Assembly (NCBI RefSeq): GCF_007970185.1
Contig: NZ_CP042431.1
Coordinates: 2,542,001-2,606,000, forward strand
DNA length: 64,000 nucleotides
Direction: 5' to 3'
From: Pseudobacter ginsenosidimutans
Lineage (GTDB): Bacteria > Bacteroidota > Bacteroidia > Chitinophagales > Chitinophagaceae
The notes beneath the pieces are model-generated. The model saw only the letters and a program-made list of their open reading frames with translations, searched no databases and was not told the origin of the DNA. Within the stretch, counting starts at the first letter, position 1. The number at the start of each line of letters is the position of its first letter. Shown here one piece after another: positions 1-9,435 of this stretch. A program made the position numbers and the translations under genes.

Positions 1-138
1 ATCATAAGAGTACAGATCTGTTTTTTCCAGGGCTTCTGCATAGTTATATGCCACTTCACAGAGATATTGTTCAGTGGTCAGGTATTGTTTGATGCTTTTG
101 GCCAGCTCCGGTTCATCCTCTACAATGAGAATTTTCAT
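1..138 (-). CDS. Response regulator receiver domain, N-terminal 46 residues (runs off the left edge)
   Basis: Reading leftwards from the ATG at 138, the translation begins MKILIVEDEPELAKSIKQYL and stays open to the window edge. The hydrophobic beta-1 strand followed by the acidic pair (V-E-D-E) is the classic start of a CheY-like receiver domain, and the E-D-E-P form is typical of OmpR/PhoB-type regulators. The phospho-accepting Asp and the output domain lie outside the window, so the subfamily is inferred. The gene is divergent from the sigma factor that follows. The partner sensor kinase is not visible; the kinase at 57629-60637 is too far away to assign. Confidence 0.85.
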   Translation of the reverse strand, partial: MKILIVEDEPELAKSIKQYLTTEQYLCEVAYNYAEALEKTDLYSYD

Positions 139-257
139 GCTGCAAGGTATTTCTGCATTTTGAAGAAATTCTAAATTTATGGCAGGGATAAGGTAAGAAC
201 TTTTGGAGAATTTGAAGGTAATAATGCACTGAGCTTTTGCCGGATGTTCCAAAAAGA

Positions 258-290
258 TTTTGGATGCCCTTTTCGTTTATGATACTTTTG
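258..290 (+). promoter_or_regulatory. Bacteroidota-type promoter for the first sigma/FecR/SusCD operon
   Basis: TTTTG at 258-262 is followed after 20 bases by TACTTTTG at 283-290. This matches the Bacteroidota primary-sigma pattern (TTTG, about 19-21 bases, TAnnTTTG) without a mismatch in the -7 box. Transcription would begin near 297. That rules out the upstream ATG at 237 as the start of the sigma gene and supports the TTG at 357. Confidence 0.6.
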
Positions 291-356
291 ATTTCAAGTA
301 CCATTCCTGCCTTTCCTCCATTAATTAACCCCTTAATCAATTCCCGTCAAAATAAT

Positions 357-968
357 TTGCCTGCCGGTCAAACACATAATGAAAAGGAACTCCTGCAACT
401 GTCGGCCGGCGGCGATGAGTCTGCCTTTGCACAGCTCTTCCTGCAGAACAGACACAAATTGTTCAGTTTTCTGATGCGGCTTACACAATCACCCGAGGCT
501 ACGGAAGATGTAATTCAGGACATTTTCATGAAGCTTTGGCGGAACCGGTCTTCCCTAACGGAGATCGAAAGTTTCAGCAGTTACCTATTCAGGATGGCGC
601 AGAACCAGTGCATCACGCATTTCAAGAGAATGGCCAAAGAGACGCTGATATTATCGCGGATGGCAAGCGGCGCCAGTCCCTCCCGATCCACCACTGATGA
701 GCATCTGGCGCTTAAAGAAGTGCAGGAGCAGCTACAACAGGCAGTTTCCAAACTCACTCCCCAGCAAAAACTCGTATTCACCCTGAGCCGTGAAAAAGGA
801 TTGAAGTACGAGGAGATCGCTGCCGAATTGAATATCTCCGCCTCAACGGTAAAGAACCATATGATCGATGCGCTCCGCATCATCCGCCAGCATTTTCATT
901 CTTCTTCCAATGCTTTGCTAATCGGCGGATTATATATACTGCTGGATACCCTTCAAAAAATAAAATAA
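357..968 (+). CDS. ECF RNA polymerase sigma-70 factor, FecI-like (first set)
   Basis: A 203-residue ECF sigma factor expected to be held by the FecR protein encoded 68 bases downstream and to transcribe the following SusC/SusD genes. Sigma region 2 is visible (D-E-S-A-F-A-Q-L-F, then E-D-V-I-Q-D-I-F-M-K-L-W), as is region 4 with its helix-turn-helix (Y-E-E-I-A-A-E-L-N-I-S-A-S-T-V-K-N-H-M). The start is placed at TTG 357, not at the ATG at 237: the ATG lies upstream of the likely promoter, the first 40 codons do not look like sigma factor, and the paralogue at 24131 also starts with TTG exactly the same distance before the shared D-E-S-A-F motif. The C-terminus carries a hydrophobic tail (ALLIGGLYILL) after region 4. 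The target promoters are inferred from gene order only. Confidence 0.88.
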   Translation: MPAGQTHNEKELLQLSAGGDESAFAQLFLQNRHKLFSFLMRLTQSPEATEDVIQDIFMKLWRNRSSLTEIESFSSYLFRMAQNQCITHFKRMAKETLILSRMASGASPSRSTTDEHLALKEVQEQLQQAVSKLTPQQKLVFTLSREKGLKYEEIAAELNISASTVKNHMIDALRIIRQHFHSSSNALLIGGLYILLDTLQKIK

Positions 969-1036
969 AAAAATCCTGTTTTTGACCAGGCCTGTTTTGT
1001 TTCCCGGTAGTCGTCTGTACAGGAAACCCAACTAAC

Positions 1037-2170
1037 ATGCCTACAGAAAGGATACAATACCTGGTTCAGCGGTTCTTCAACAATAGCTGTACTCCTGAAG
1101 AAAAGGAGGAACTGGCCGCCTGGATCATTATGCCGGGCAACAACGAACCCCTGAAAGAATTGCTACGCAATGCCTGGGAAGATCATACGCCCCACACGGA
1201 AATGCCGGAGGATATGTCGCAAAGACTATTGACGGCAATGTTCAGAGAAGCAAAAAGGCCTGCGCGGATCCGGTATATACGGTGGGCAGCTGCAGCTGCA
1301 GTAGTTTTCATTGCACTTGCCGCCGGTTGGTGGTTAATGCAAAAGGAGAAAACTGTACCGCAGATAGTTGAAAACAAAATCATCGGGCCCGGGTCAAATG
1401 GCGCTGTCCTCACACTGTCTGATGGTCGTACGCTGGTGCTCGACAGTATCAGGAACGGCGTTATCGCCACGCAGGGAAACACTTCTGTTTCCATCAACAA
1501 CGGCCAACTGGTATATGATGCTGCAACCGGAGAGGGTACTGCAAGCTATAATACCATGACAACACCCAAAGGCAGACAGTTTCAGCTGGTGCTGCCCGAT
1601 GGCACTAACGTATGGTTGAATGCAGCCTCCTCAATCACTTATCCCACCTCGTTTTCAGGGAATGAAAGAAAAGTGTCCGTTACTGGCGAAGCTTATTTTG
1701 AAGTGGCGAAGAATGCAACGCAGCCTTTCAAAGTGAGTATTCAAAATAGTAACACCATTGAAGTTCTCGGAACTCATTTCAATGTGAATGCCTATAATGA
1801 TGATGGCCTTACCAGAACTACACTCCTGGAAGGAAAGATCAAAGTAGGGCAGGTGATACTTCTACCAGGTGAGCAGGTTGTTGCTGAAGGCAATGCAACG
1901 GTAAGCATCGATCGCTCTGTGCAAACGGCGCAGGTGGTGGCATGGAAAAATGGACTATTCCATTTCAGTAAAACCAGTCTGCAGCTGGTAATGAAACAAC
2001 TGGAAAGATGGTACAATGTAGATGTTCAATATACTGGCACGCCACCGGTGCTCGAGATCAATGGTAAGATGGACCGGGGGCTCAGTCTGCAGGATATTCT
2101 TTTCTGGCTATGGAAGAATGATGTGCGAACAGAGATGAGGGGTAAGACAATTATCGTACAGGGGCAATAA
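1037..2170 (+). CDS. FecR-family anti-sigma factor (first set)
   Basis: A 377-residue inner-membrane regulator. The cytoplasmic N-terminal part (about 1-78) would bind the sigma factor. One membrane segment follows at about 83-101 (alanine-rich, ending G-W-W-L-M). The periplasmic FecR domain holds the family signature N-T-M-T-T-P-K-G-R-Q, the L-P-D-G-T-x-V-W-L-N-A block and G-E-A-Y-F-E-V near residues 170-235. The last about 80 residues match the DUF4974 region, which is thought to contact the receptor STN domain. It follows the sigma gene directly and precedes SusC, the usual Bacteroidota trans-envelope order. The signal it senses is unknown. Confidence 0.9.
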   Translation: MPTERIQYLVQRFFNNSCTPEEKEELAAWIIMPGNNEPLKELLRNAWEDHTPHTEMPEDMSQRLLTAMFREAKRPARIRYIRWAAAAAVVFIALAAGWWLMQKEKTVPQIVENKIIGPGSNGAVLTLSDGRTLVLDSIRNGVIATQGNTSVSINNGQLVYDAATGEGTASYNTMTTPKGRQFQLVLPDGTNVWLNAASSITYPTSFSGNERKVSVTGEAYFEVAKNATQPFKVSIQNSNTIEVLGTHFNVNAYNDDGLTRTTLLEGKIKVGQVILLPGEQVVAEGNATVSIDRSVQTAQVVAWKNGLFHFSKTSLQLVMKQLERWYNVDVQYTGTPPVLEINGKMDRGLSLQDILFWLWKNDVRTEMRGKTIIVQGQ

Positions 2171-2204
2171 AAACTCCATCACAAGCCTGCCATAAAAAAC
2201 AAAT

Positions 2205-2231
2205 GCCGGAAGTGTTGGTACCACTGCCGGC
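2205..2231 (+). promoter_or_regulatory. Stem-loop in the FecR-SusC gap
   Basis: GCCGGAAGTG (2205-2214) can pair with CACTGCCGGC (2222-2231): nine pairs with one mismatch and a seven-base loop. It has no T-run, so it is not a standard terminator. Its place between the anti-sigma gene and the highly expressed SusC gene would suit an RNA processing or differential-stability element. GC-rich stems also occur in the equivalent gap at 25963-26198. Confidence 0.4.
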
Positions 2232-2306
2232 GGATGTTTGGCAATTATAAACAAGGTCTCGACAAAGACTACTTATTCATTTTGATCACCAAAACGCTAC
2301 GAAAGT

Positions 2307-5300
2307 ATGCAAAAAACTGCTATTGGCAGTGGCCTTGCCCGTGGGGGCGGCCACACCATCACCAAAACCTGCTTGCCGGGAAGGCAGGCGCTGTTAGTAA
2401 TGAAACTAATGGTTGTGTTATTGACTGCGGCCTTTGTGAATGTGAGCGCCGAAGGCCTTTCGCAAAAAGTAAGTTATTCAGGAAAGAGTGCAGATATCAA
2501 ATCTGTTTTCCTGGAAGTGGAAAAGCAAACCGGTTATCTCTTCGTTTACAACGAACCGGTATTGCAAAGTGTGAAGCCCGTTTCTATCCGGGCCAGCAAT
2601 CTTCCATTACAACAGTTCCTCAGCTTGTTGTTCAATGATCAACCCCTGGATTACATCATCAAGAGCAAGACCATTCTCCTGTTCCGCAAAACTGTTGAGG
2701 TTACCAGGGAAGAGCCTGTAAGGCTTATCATTGGCGCGCTACCTCCGCCTGTAACGGGTTTGGTCACCGATGAAAATGGTAAACCCATGCAGGGTGCCAC
2801 CGTAACGGTGAAGAACACCAAACTGGCTGTTGTAACCGGCCCCGACGGCCGCTTTTCCATAACTGCCAAAACAGGCGATGTGCTGGTGGTTTCTTTCGTG
2901 AACTATGAATCGCAGGAAGTGAAAGTGACGGACAAGCCACTTCGGGTTTCCCTGAAGCCATTGGTAGTAAAACTGGAAGATGCTGTTGTGAATGGTATCT
3001 ACAAAAGACCTGTGGAGAATTATACCGGTGCTGCACAATCCTACACCGTTGAGGAATTGAGAAAAGTGAACAACACGAATGTGCTTGCTGCCATCCGCTC
3101 ACTGGATGCATCCATTCAAATGCCTTCCAATATCAATACGGGTTCCGATCCCAACCAGCTACCGCAGATCCAGGTGCGCGGTTCCAACAGTATCGCCAAC
3201 ACAGACCTGACCAGTCAGTATGGCTATATCAGCAACCCGCCACTCCTGATCCTTGATGGTTTTGAAGTACCACTGCAACGGATATACGATCTGGACATGA
3301 ACCGTGTTGCCCGTGTAACCATCCTCAAAGATGCAGCCGCCACTTCTATCTATGGCTCAAAAGCTGCCAATGGGGTACTGGTGATTGAAACCCTGCAACC
3401 GAAAAAAGGCAAATTGCAATTCGGTTATAACAATAATCTTTCACTGAACGCTCCTGATCTTACCAGTTATCATTTGCTGAATGCAGAACGGAAGCTTCAA
3501 CTGGAACTGGCTGCCGGTATTTACAATATCAATCCTTCAATGAAACTTGAAGAGAAGGAAGAACGGGAGCGTTTGTATAACCAGCGTCTGGCAGAAGCCA
3601 GGAGAGGCGTCAACACATACTGGTTATCGAAACCCCTGCAAACATCTTTCGGGCAGCGTCATAGCATTTTTCTCGGAGGGGGCGATGATTACATGCGATA
3701 TGGTGTAGACCTCGCCTACAACAATGCACCCGGCGTGATGAAAGGATCGAAGCGTGAGAATATTTCCGGTGGTGTGAACCTGATGTACCACAAGAACAAC
3801 CTGCAATTCACCAACTACCTTTCAGTTACCCATAACAATTCAGTCAATTCTCCTTATGGAAACTTCTCCCAGTATGCAAAAATGAATCCTTACTGGCGCC
3901 CGGCAGACAGCGTTTCAGGAAAAGTGAACAAAATTTTACAGGGGCCGGATGATCCGGCGAATTGGTACTTCATCGCCTACAATCCACTCTATAACTCCAC
4001 TTTGAAAACGCATAATTATACGAAGTACCTGAATGTTACCAATAACTTCCAGGCCGACTGGAATATTTTACCCGCTTTAAAATTCAGCACCCGCTTCAGC
4101 ATGTACACGCAGAAGAATGAAGGTGTGGTATTCTTGCCAGCCGATGCCGTGGAATTTGTAAGAACGCCGGACAGTTTAATTTCCACACGCGGTTACTTCC
4201 AGCAAATGAACGGCAACAACACCAGCTACCAGGGGGATGTGTTCCTGAACTATGGAAAGAACTTCGGCAAGCATACTGTATTTGCAACAGGCGGTTATCA
4301 TATTCAGCAAGACAGGACTTATACCAGCACAATTACAGTGCAGGGCTTTCCCAATTCAGAAATGGATGATCTGCTCTTTGGTTTGCAATACCCTGCGAAT
4401 GATAAGCCGACGGGATCAGAAGCCATCTTACGTCTGGTTAGTTATTACGGGAACCTCAGCTATGCCTATGATTATCGTTACCTGCTGGATGTATCTTTCC
4501 GTCGCGATGGCTCTTCCCTTTTCGGTTCCAATCAACACTTCGCACCTTTCTGGTCGGTGGGAATCGGATGGAACCTCCATAAAGAAAAATTCATTCAACT
4601 GCCTGAACTGATCAACCGTTTCAAACTGCGCGCATCTTACGGATCTACCGGTTCGCAAAACTTTCCTTCTTTCGCTTCAGCGCAAACTTATTCCTATCTC
4701 ACTTCCACGAGATACCTTGATCATATCGGCGCAACCATGCTTAGTCTCGGCAATCCTGATTTGCGCTGGCAGCAAACCAATAAGCTGAACGCAGGCGCAG
4801 ACCTCGAGTTTTTCAAAGGGCGTATCCAGGCAACCGTCAACTACTATCAGGAAAGAACAGAGGATCTTTTCACTTCCATCAATACCACACCTTCTTCCGG
4901 CTTCAACAGTTATTTCGCTAACCTGGGCGTTGTACAGAATAAAGGCATCGAGCTTTACCTCACAGCTTTTGTGATAAAGAATGAAAGAAGAAATCTGTAC
5001 TGGAGTTTTTATGGCAACCTGCTTCATAACAAGAACAAACTGCTGAAGATCTCCGATGCCCTGAAAGCACAAAACGATAAGGCGCTGGGCGAACAAACAA
5101 AGCCCACCAATCCCATCACGGCGCCGGTGTTGCAATACCAGGAAGGCCAAAGCGTGAGCACCATCTATGCAGTCCGCTCACTGGGCATCGATCCCAGTAC
5201 CGGCAATGAGATCTTCCTTACACGTGATGGGCAGCAAACCTACCTGTGGAACCCGCTAGATGAAGTGCCCGTGGGCGATAACCAACCCAAATTGAATGGC

Positions 5301-5753
5301 AACCTCGGCACCAATTTTATGTATAAGGGTATAAGCATCAACGTTAGTATGCGCACAGAATTGGGGGGACAGGTTTACAACCGTACCCTGGCAGACCGGG
5401 TAGAGAATGCCGATCCCATTTACAATGTTGATGAACGCGTACTCACAGACCGCTGGCAGAAACCCGGTGACCAGGCACGTTTCAAAGGTATTGCCACTAT
5501 CGGCGGCAGCCCCCGCACCGATGTTACCAAAGCAAGCTCCCGCTTCATACAGGACAACAATGCGCTGTACTGCGATGCCATCACGCTCGGTTACCTGTTC
5601 CCGAAAAAACTGACCAGCAAATGGCATATGAGCCGCTTCCAGTGCTATTTCTATATCAATAACCCGTTTGTGATTTCTTCAGTTAGGCAGGAGAGAGGAT
5701 TGGATTATCCTTTCGCCAGGAACTATGCCTTGTCGCTGCAACTCGGTTTCTAA
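2307..5753 (+). CDS. SusC/RagA-family TonB-dependent outer-membrane transporter (first set)
   Basis: A 1148-residue outer-membrane channel that would import a ligand captured by the SusD protein encoded next. Order of parts: a 31-residue leader starting MQKTAIGSGL, then a signal peptide beginning at Met32 (M-K-L-M-V-V-L-L), an STN domain at about 52-110 for signalling to FecR, a carboxypeptidase-regulatory-like domain at about 150-220, a plug with the SusC signature K-D-A-A-A-T-S-I-Y-G-S near residue 345, and a long beta-barrel ending in F. Translation could instead begin at Met32; the ATG at 2307 is preferred because the leader is shared with the SusC at 26199, including a 24-base identical stretch over the start. 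No carbohydrate-active enzyme is nearby, so a glycan substrate should not be assumed. Confidence 0.93.
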   Translation: MQKTAIGSGLARGGGHTITKTCLPGRQALLVMKLMVVLLTAAFVNVSAEGLSQKVSYSGKSADIKSVFLEVEKQTGYLFVYNEPVLQSVKPVSIRASNLPLQQFLSLLFNDQPLDYIIKSKTILLFRKTVEVTREEPVRLIIGALPPPVTGLVTDENGKPMQGATVTVKNTKLAVVTGPDGRFSITAKTGDVLVVSFVNYESQEVKVTDKPLRVSLKPLVVKLEDAVVNGIYKRPVENYTGAAQSYTVEELRKVNNTNVLAAIRSLDASIQMPSNINTGSDPNQLPQIQVRGSNSIANTDLTSQYGYISNPPLLILDGFEVPLQRIYDLDMNRVARVTILKDAAATSIYGSKAANGVLVIETLQPKKGKLQFGYNNNLSLNAPDLTSYHLLNAERKLQLELAAGIYNINPSMKLEEKEERERLYNQRLAEARRGVNTYWLSKPLQTSFGQRHSIFLGGGDDYMRYGVDLAYNNAPGVMKGSKRENISGGVNLMYHKNNLQFTNYLSVTHNNSVNSPYGNFSQYAKMNPYWRPADSVSGKVNKILQGPDDPANWYFIAYNPLYNSTLKTHNYTKYLNVTNNFQADWNILPALKFSTRFSMYTQKNEGVVFLPADAVEFVRTPDSLISTRGYFQQMNGNNTSYQGDVFLNYGKNFGKHTVFATGGYHIQQDRTYTSTITVQGFPNSEMDDLLFGLQYPANDKPTGSEAILRLVSYYGNLSYAYDYRYLLDVSFRRDGSSLFGSNQHFAPFWSVGIGWNLHKEKFIQLPELINRFKLRASYGSTGSQNFPSFASAQTYSYLTSTRYLDHIGATMLSLGNPDLRWQQTNKLNAGADLEFFKGRIQATVNYYQERTEDLFTSINTTPSSGFNSYFANLGVVQNKGIELYLTAFVIKNERRNLYWSFYGNLLHNKNKLLKISDALKAQNDKALGEQTKPTNPITAPVLQYQEGQSVSTIYAVRSLGIDPSTGNEIFLTRDGQQTYLWNPLDEVPVGDNQPKLNGNLGTNFMYKGISINVSMRTELGGQVYNRTLADRVENADPIYNVDERVLTDRWQKPGDQARFKGIATIGGSPRTDVTKASSRFIQDNNALYCDAITLGYLFPKKLTSKWHMSRFQCYFYINNPFVISSVRQERGLDYPFARNYALSLQLGF

Positions 5754-5771
5754 TATGTAAAAAAGATTTGT

Positions 5772-7196
5772 ATGAGACTTTTACTGATTTTCATTTCGCT
5801 GCTCACTATAGCCTCCGGCTGCAATAAATGGCTGGACGCAAAACCAAAGACCCTGATCGAATCAGAGCAATTGTTCAAATCTGAAAAAGGATTTGAAGAT
5901 GCCATGTACGGTGTGTATACAACCATGTCGCGGTCTTCATTGTATGGAGAACAACTCACGATGAGCTTCCTGGATGTGCTGGCCCAGCAATACAACTGCC
6001 AGTCAAAACCCAGTCATATTTTTTACCAGGTTGCCAATTACAATTACCTCGATGGTGGCGTGAAAACAAGGATCGACAGTATCTGGAGCCTGATGTATTT
6101 TTCCATCACCAACCTGAACAATGTGCTGCTCAACATCGAAGGAAAGAAAAGTATGTTCCAGCCGCAGAACTATGACCTGATCAAAGGGGAGGCCATCGGC
6201 CTGCGCGCCTTCCTGCATTTCGACCTGCTGCGTTTGTTCGGCGCTCCCTGTCTGACAGGTGCAGCAAAACCTGCCATCCCCTATATTAAAACTGTATCCG
6301 GCGGCGTTACACCCTTATCTACCGTGAGTGCTGCGCTCGACTCGGTGATCTCTGAACTCAAAACTGCTTCGGCATTGCTGAGTGGCTACAAGACCATCAA
6401 CTATAATTATTACGAACCGGAAAACCAGTTGCAGAACGATTGGCTGAACCATCGCCAGAGCCATTTCAATTACTGGGCCGCAGAAGCAACACTGGCAAGG
6501 GCTTACCTCTATAAAGGAGATAAGCAACAGGCGCTGGTTCATGCGCAGAATGTAATCGATGCAGGCTTCTTCGATTTCCAGACCCCGAAGAGGATCTCCG
6601 ATCTCAATGACCGGACCTTCATTCCCGAACATGTATTTGCGCTCAGTAAGTTCGATATACGACCACTGGAGAATAAGTATTTCAGGGTCACAGGAGGAGT
6701 GAATGTTGGCACAGACATACAGCTTACCAATTCCTATGGTAATGGTGGAGTTGTGGACCAGATCTATGAGATCAACGCCGGCGGTGTGAGCGATATCCGT
6801 TACGGACGCCTTTGGGAGCTGAGTGGCAGCGTATACTTCTGCTCCAAATGGTGGCAGGAATCTTCCAATCCCATTTTCAATAACTGGGTGCCGCTGGTCC
6901 GTCTTCCTGAAATGTATTATATCGCAGCCGAATGTTCCGATCCTGCAACGGCCACCACTTACCTCAACACTGTTCGTGAATACAGAGGTGTCCCCGATCT
7001 GCCAACAGGACTGGATGCTGCAGCTGTTCAACAGGAACTGTTGAAGGAATACCAGAAGGAATTCTATGCTGAAGGACAATTATTCTACTATTACAAAAGA
7101 TTGAATAGTCCCGTAATCAGGTTCTCCGTTATTGCTCCATCTGAAAGGGCATACACATTGCCACTGCCTGATTCCGAACTACAGTATAGAAACTAA
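5772..7196 (+). CDS. SusD/RagB-family surface lipoprotein (first set)
   Basis: A 474-residue lid lipoprotein paired with the SusC encoded 18 bases upstream. The N-terminus is a lipoprotein signal (L-L-T-I-A-S-G-C) with Cys17 as the likely lipidated residue, followed by N-K-W-L-D-A-K-P. The early segment S-E-Q-L-F-K-S-E-K-G-F-E-D-A and the helical repeats such as A-E-A-T-L-A-R-A-Y-L-Y-K-G-D are typical of the TPR-like SusD fold. The length is at the short end for the family. Its ligand cannot be read from the sequence. Confidence 0.92.
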   Translation: MRLLLIFISLLTIASGCNKWLDAKPKTLIESEQLFKSEKGFEDAMYGVYTTMSRSSLYGEQLTMSFLDVLAQQYNCQSKPSHIFYQVANYNYLDGGVKTRIDSIWSLMYFSITNLNNVLLNIEGKKSMFQPQNYDLIKGEAIGLRAFLHFDLLRLFGAPCLTGAAKPAIPYIKTVSGGVTPLSTVSAALDSVISELKTASALLSGYKTINYNYYEPENQLQNDWLNHRQSHFNYWAAEATLARAYLYKGDKQQALVHAQNVIDAGFFDFQTPKRISDLNDRTFIPEHVFALSKFDIRPLENKYFRVTGGVNVGTDIQLTNSYGNGGVVDQIYEINAGGVSDIRYGRLWELSGSVYFCSKWWQESSNPIFNNWVPLVRLPEMYYIAAECSDPATATTYLNTVREYRGVPDLPTGLDAAAVQQELLKEYQKEFYAEGQLFYYYKRLNSPVIRFSVIAPSERAYTLPLPDSELQYRN

Positions 7197-7213
7197 TCAT
7201 TCAATTGTCAATC

Positions 7214-7957
7214 ATGAAACAAACGATCATCTATATAGTATTACTTGGATGGCTGACTGCCTGTAAGAAGGATGAGATCAGCGATTCATCCAATGCAGCG
7301 CCCGCCGTGTATTTTATTTATGATATGCTCCGCTCCTTCAATATCGACAGCGTCAGTTACACTTTTGTTGAAAAAAGCAGCACTGTTGAAACAGATACCA
7401 TTTGGCTGAACGTACGCGCTTCGGGAAGTACAGCTGACAAGGACAGGAACATCAACCTGGTAGCAGACAATGAAGGCACTACTGCCATTAAAGACAAACA
7501 TTATAAATTCCTGAACAATATCATGCCCAAAGGAGATTTCGATACCCGGCTGGGAGTGGTATTGCTGCGCGATGCTTCCCTGCTCAACAGTTCTGTTGTG
7601 CTGAGCCTGCGTCTGCAACCATCTGAAGATTTCCCGGTGCTGATGAAAGATACCATCATGGGAGATGGCCGATATTACGGCAGGAACAAGGTGAAGATCA
7701 TTTTCACAGACAGATTATTGAAGCCGGACAACTGGGATTCTTACCTGATCACCTTCTTTGGCGCCTACAGTAACGTGAAGTTCAGGTTCATTACCGGTGT
7801 GCTGGGTGTATCATCTTTCTCTACGACCGGACCTAATCCGGTGAATTTCCCGAAAATGCAGTTCTATCAAAACACAGTGAGGAATGCTTTACTGGAATAC
7901 ACCACCGCTAATGGCCCGCTGATAGACGAAAACAACAATGTTGTAGTAATCCCCTAA
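7214..7957 (+). CDS. DUF4843-type lipoprotein
   Basis: About 247 residues, probably exported and lipidated (L-L-G-W-L-T-A-C, then K-K-D-E). The start is placed at the ATG at 7214; a TTG nine bases earlier is also in frame. The pattern of an extended beta-rich protein with V-Y-F near the start, a D-T-I-W-L-N-V-R-A-S-G strand and an N-L-V-A-D-N-E-G-T-T-A segment matches the DUF4843 family, which commonly follows SusC/SusD pairs. It probably sits on the outer membrane as an accessory of the uptake complex. Its biochemical function is unknown. Confidence 0.72.
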   Translation: MKQTIIYIVLLGWLTACKKDEISDSSNAAPAVYFIYDMLRSFNIDSVSYTFVEKSSTVETDTIWLNVRASGSTADKDRNINLVADNEGTTAIKDKHYKFLNNIMPKGDFDTRLGVVLLRDASLLNSSVVLSLRLQPSEDFPVLMKDTIMGDGRYYGRNKVKIIFTDRLLKPDNWDSYLITFFGAYSNVKFRFITGVLGVSSFSTTGPNPVNFPKMQFYQNTVRNALLEYTTANGPLIDENNNVVVIP

Positions 7958-7969
7958 AACATTTGATCT

Positions 7970-9433
7970 ATGAAACGACTTCTTTATATACTCATCATGG
8001 CAACTGTACTGAACAGTTGCTACAAAGACAAAGGCAACTACAACTATAATGCGATCAATGATATTGTAGCAAGTTTCATTGCCGATACATTTCGCGTCAA
8101 CAGGCTCGATACCCTGCACATCATACCTAAGCTATCCGGCCCCGATACCAACCGGCTAAAATTTGAATGGCGCGTGGTTGGTGTTGAAGATCCCGCCGAG
8201 CCATTGAGCAGCGGCAAGATCGTAACCATCTCCACTGACCGCAGTATCCGCGAACAGATCACCCTGCAGGCCGGCACTTATTATCATCCATTCGATTTTG
8301 TAGCGATCGATACGGTTACCGATGTGAAATATTTCAAACGATTGTATCTCCAGATCACTACTGAACTGCAATCCGGCTGGATGCTGCTGGAGCATACCGG
8401 CATCAATGCAGATCTGAGCTTTATTACACCCGGAGATAAAGTGATACGGAATGTATATTCAGCAGGCAATCCCGAAAAACCATTGCCGGCTACTGCCCGC
8501 GATGTGATCAGCGTAGCTACGGGAAGTCTCCTGGGAACATTGAACCTCGTGTACTTCGATGGCGGTGGTTATGTACTGGACAATACTTCTTTACAGGTGG
8601 CAGGAGATTATGAAGATATGTTCTATGCAAGGCCGCCGGTGGTGGATCCATACAATATGCACAAGCCAAGCCTTTTCCAGTATGGCCCTTTCACTTTCAA
8701 TAATGGAAAAGTGTACGCGCTGAATGGAACTTTCACATCACTGCTTTTTGGAACAGCTTATACCCAGCCCGATAATAAAGGCTATTCAGTGGCACCTTTT
8801 GTGGCAGGTGGGCTGGGATATGGCGCCATCTTCTTCGATCAGGCCAATTACCGTTTCCTCTACGATGGCGGCGGCACTTCTACATCCCTCAAAGTATTCC
8901 CTGCTAATACCAACATGGCATTCGATCTGAACAATGTTCATAAGAAGATGCTGACGATGAAACCAGGCATGGGCTGGGATCTCTGGCCGGATAACTGGTA
9001 TGCCATTTTCAAAAATGAGAATGATGATAATTGCTTCCTGTACACCATCAATGCAAACGGAAACATGACCACTACGCCCGTAGCAGCGGCCATGCAGCCT
9101 ATGCTGAACAGTCCTGATATACATCGCAGCCCTGAATATCTTTTCCCCAACACAGTCAGGCAAATGTATTATGCGGCAGACAATAAGTTGTATCTCCATG
9201 ATATGGCTGCCAACCAGAGCCGCGTGATCTACCAGTTTGAAGCAGGCGAGCATATCACTGCGATGAAATTAAAAGATAATACCATCACATTAGCCACTTA
9301 TAATGGAAGCGCAGGCGGTGGCAGCGTATACTTCCTCCCGTTGGCCACTACCGGTGAGATCAGTGGCAACACTTACTCAAAAAAATTCAACGGATTCGAA
9401 AAAATTGTTCAACTGGCATTTAAAGTAGGATAA
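7970..9433 (+). CDS. PKD-like family lipoprotein
   Basis: A 487-residue predicted lipoprotein (V-L-N-S-C, Cys17). The segment right after the lipid anchor (Y-K-D-K-G-N-Y-N-Y-N-A-I-N-D) is the hallmark of the PKD-like lipoproteins found after SusD and DUF4843 genes. One or two Ig/PKD-like beta domains probably occupy the first 150 residues. The rest has repeated beta-strand blocks and may be a propeller-like fold; this part is inference. It lies 12 bases after the DUF4843 gene and 2 bases before the thioredoxin gene, so the three are co-transcribed. A ligand-binding or surface-exposed partner role is likely but unproven. Confidence 0.7.
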   Translation: MKRLLYILIMATVLNSCYKDKGNYNYNAINDIVASFIADTFRVNRLDTLHIIPKLSGPDTNRLKFEWRVVGVEDPAEPLSSGKIVTISTDRSIREQITLQAGTYYHPFDFVAIDTVTDVKYFKRLYLQITTELQSGWMLLEHTGINADLSFITPGDKVIRNVYSAGNPEKPLPATARDVISVATGSLLGTLNLVYFDGGGYVLDNTSLQVAGDYEDMFYARPPVVDPYNMHKPSLFQYGPFTFNNGKVYALNGTFTSLLFGTAYTQPDNKGYSVAPFVAGGLGYGAIFFDQANYRFLYDGGGTSTSLKVFPANTNMAFDLNNVHKKMLTMKPGMGWDLWPDNWYAIFKNENDDNCFLYTINANGNMTTTPVAAAMQPMLNSPDIHRSPEYLFPNTVRQMYYAADNKLYLHDMAANQSRVIYQFEAGEHITAMKLKDNTITLATYNGSAGGGSVYFLPLATTGEISGNTYSKKFNGFEKIVQLAFKVG

Positions 9434-9435
9434 CC

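Noticed and set aside
237-356. An ATG-initiated N-terminal extension of the first sigma factor
   Set aside because: The ATG is upstream of the likely promoter at 258-290, and the 40 extra residues do not resemble sigma factors.
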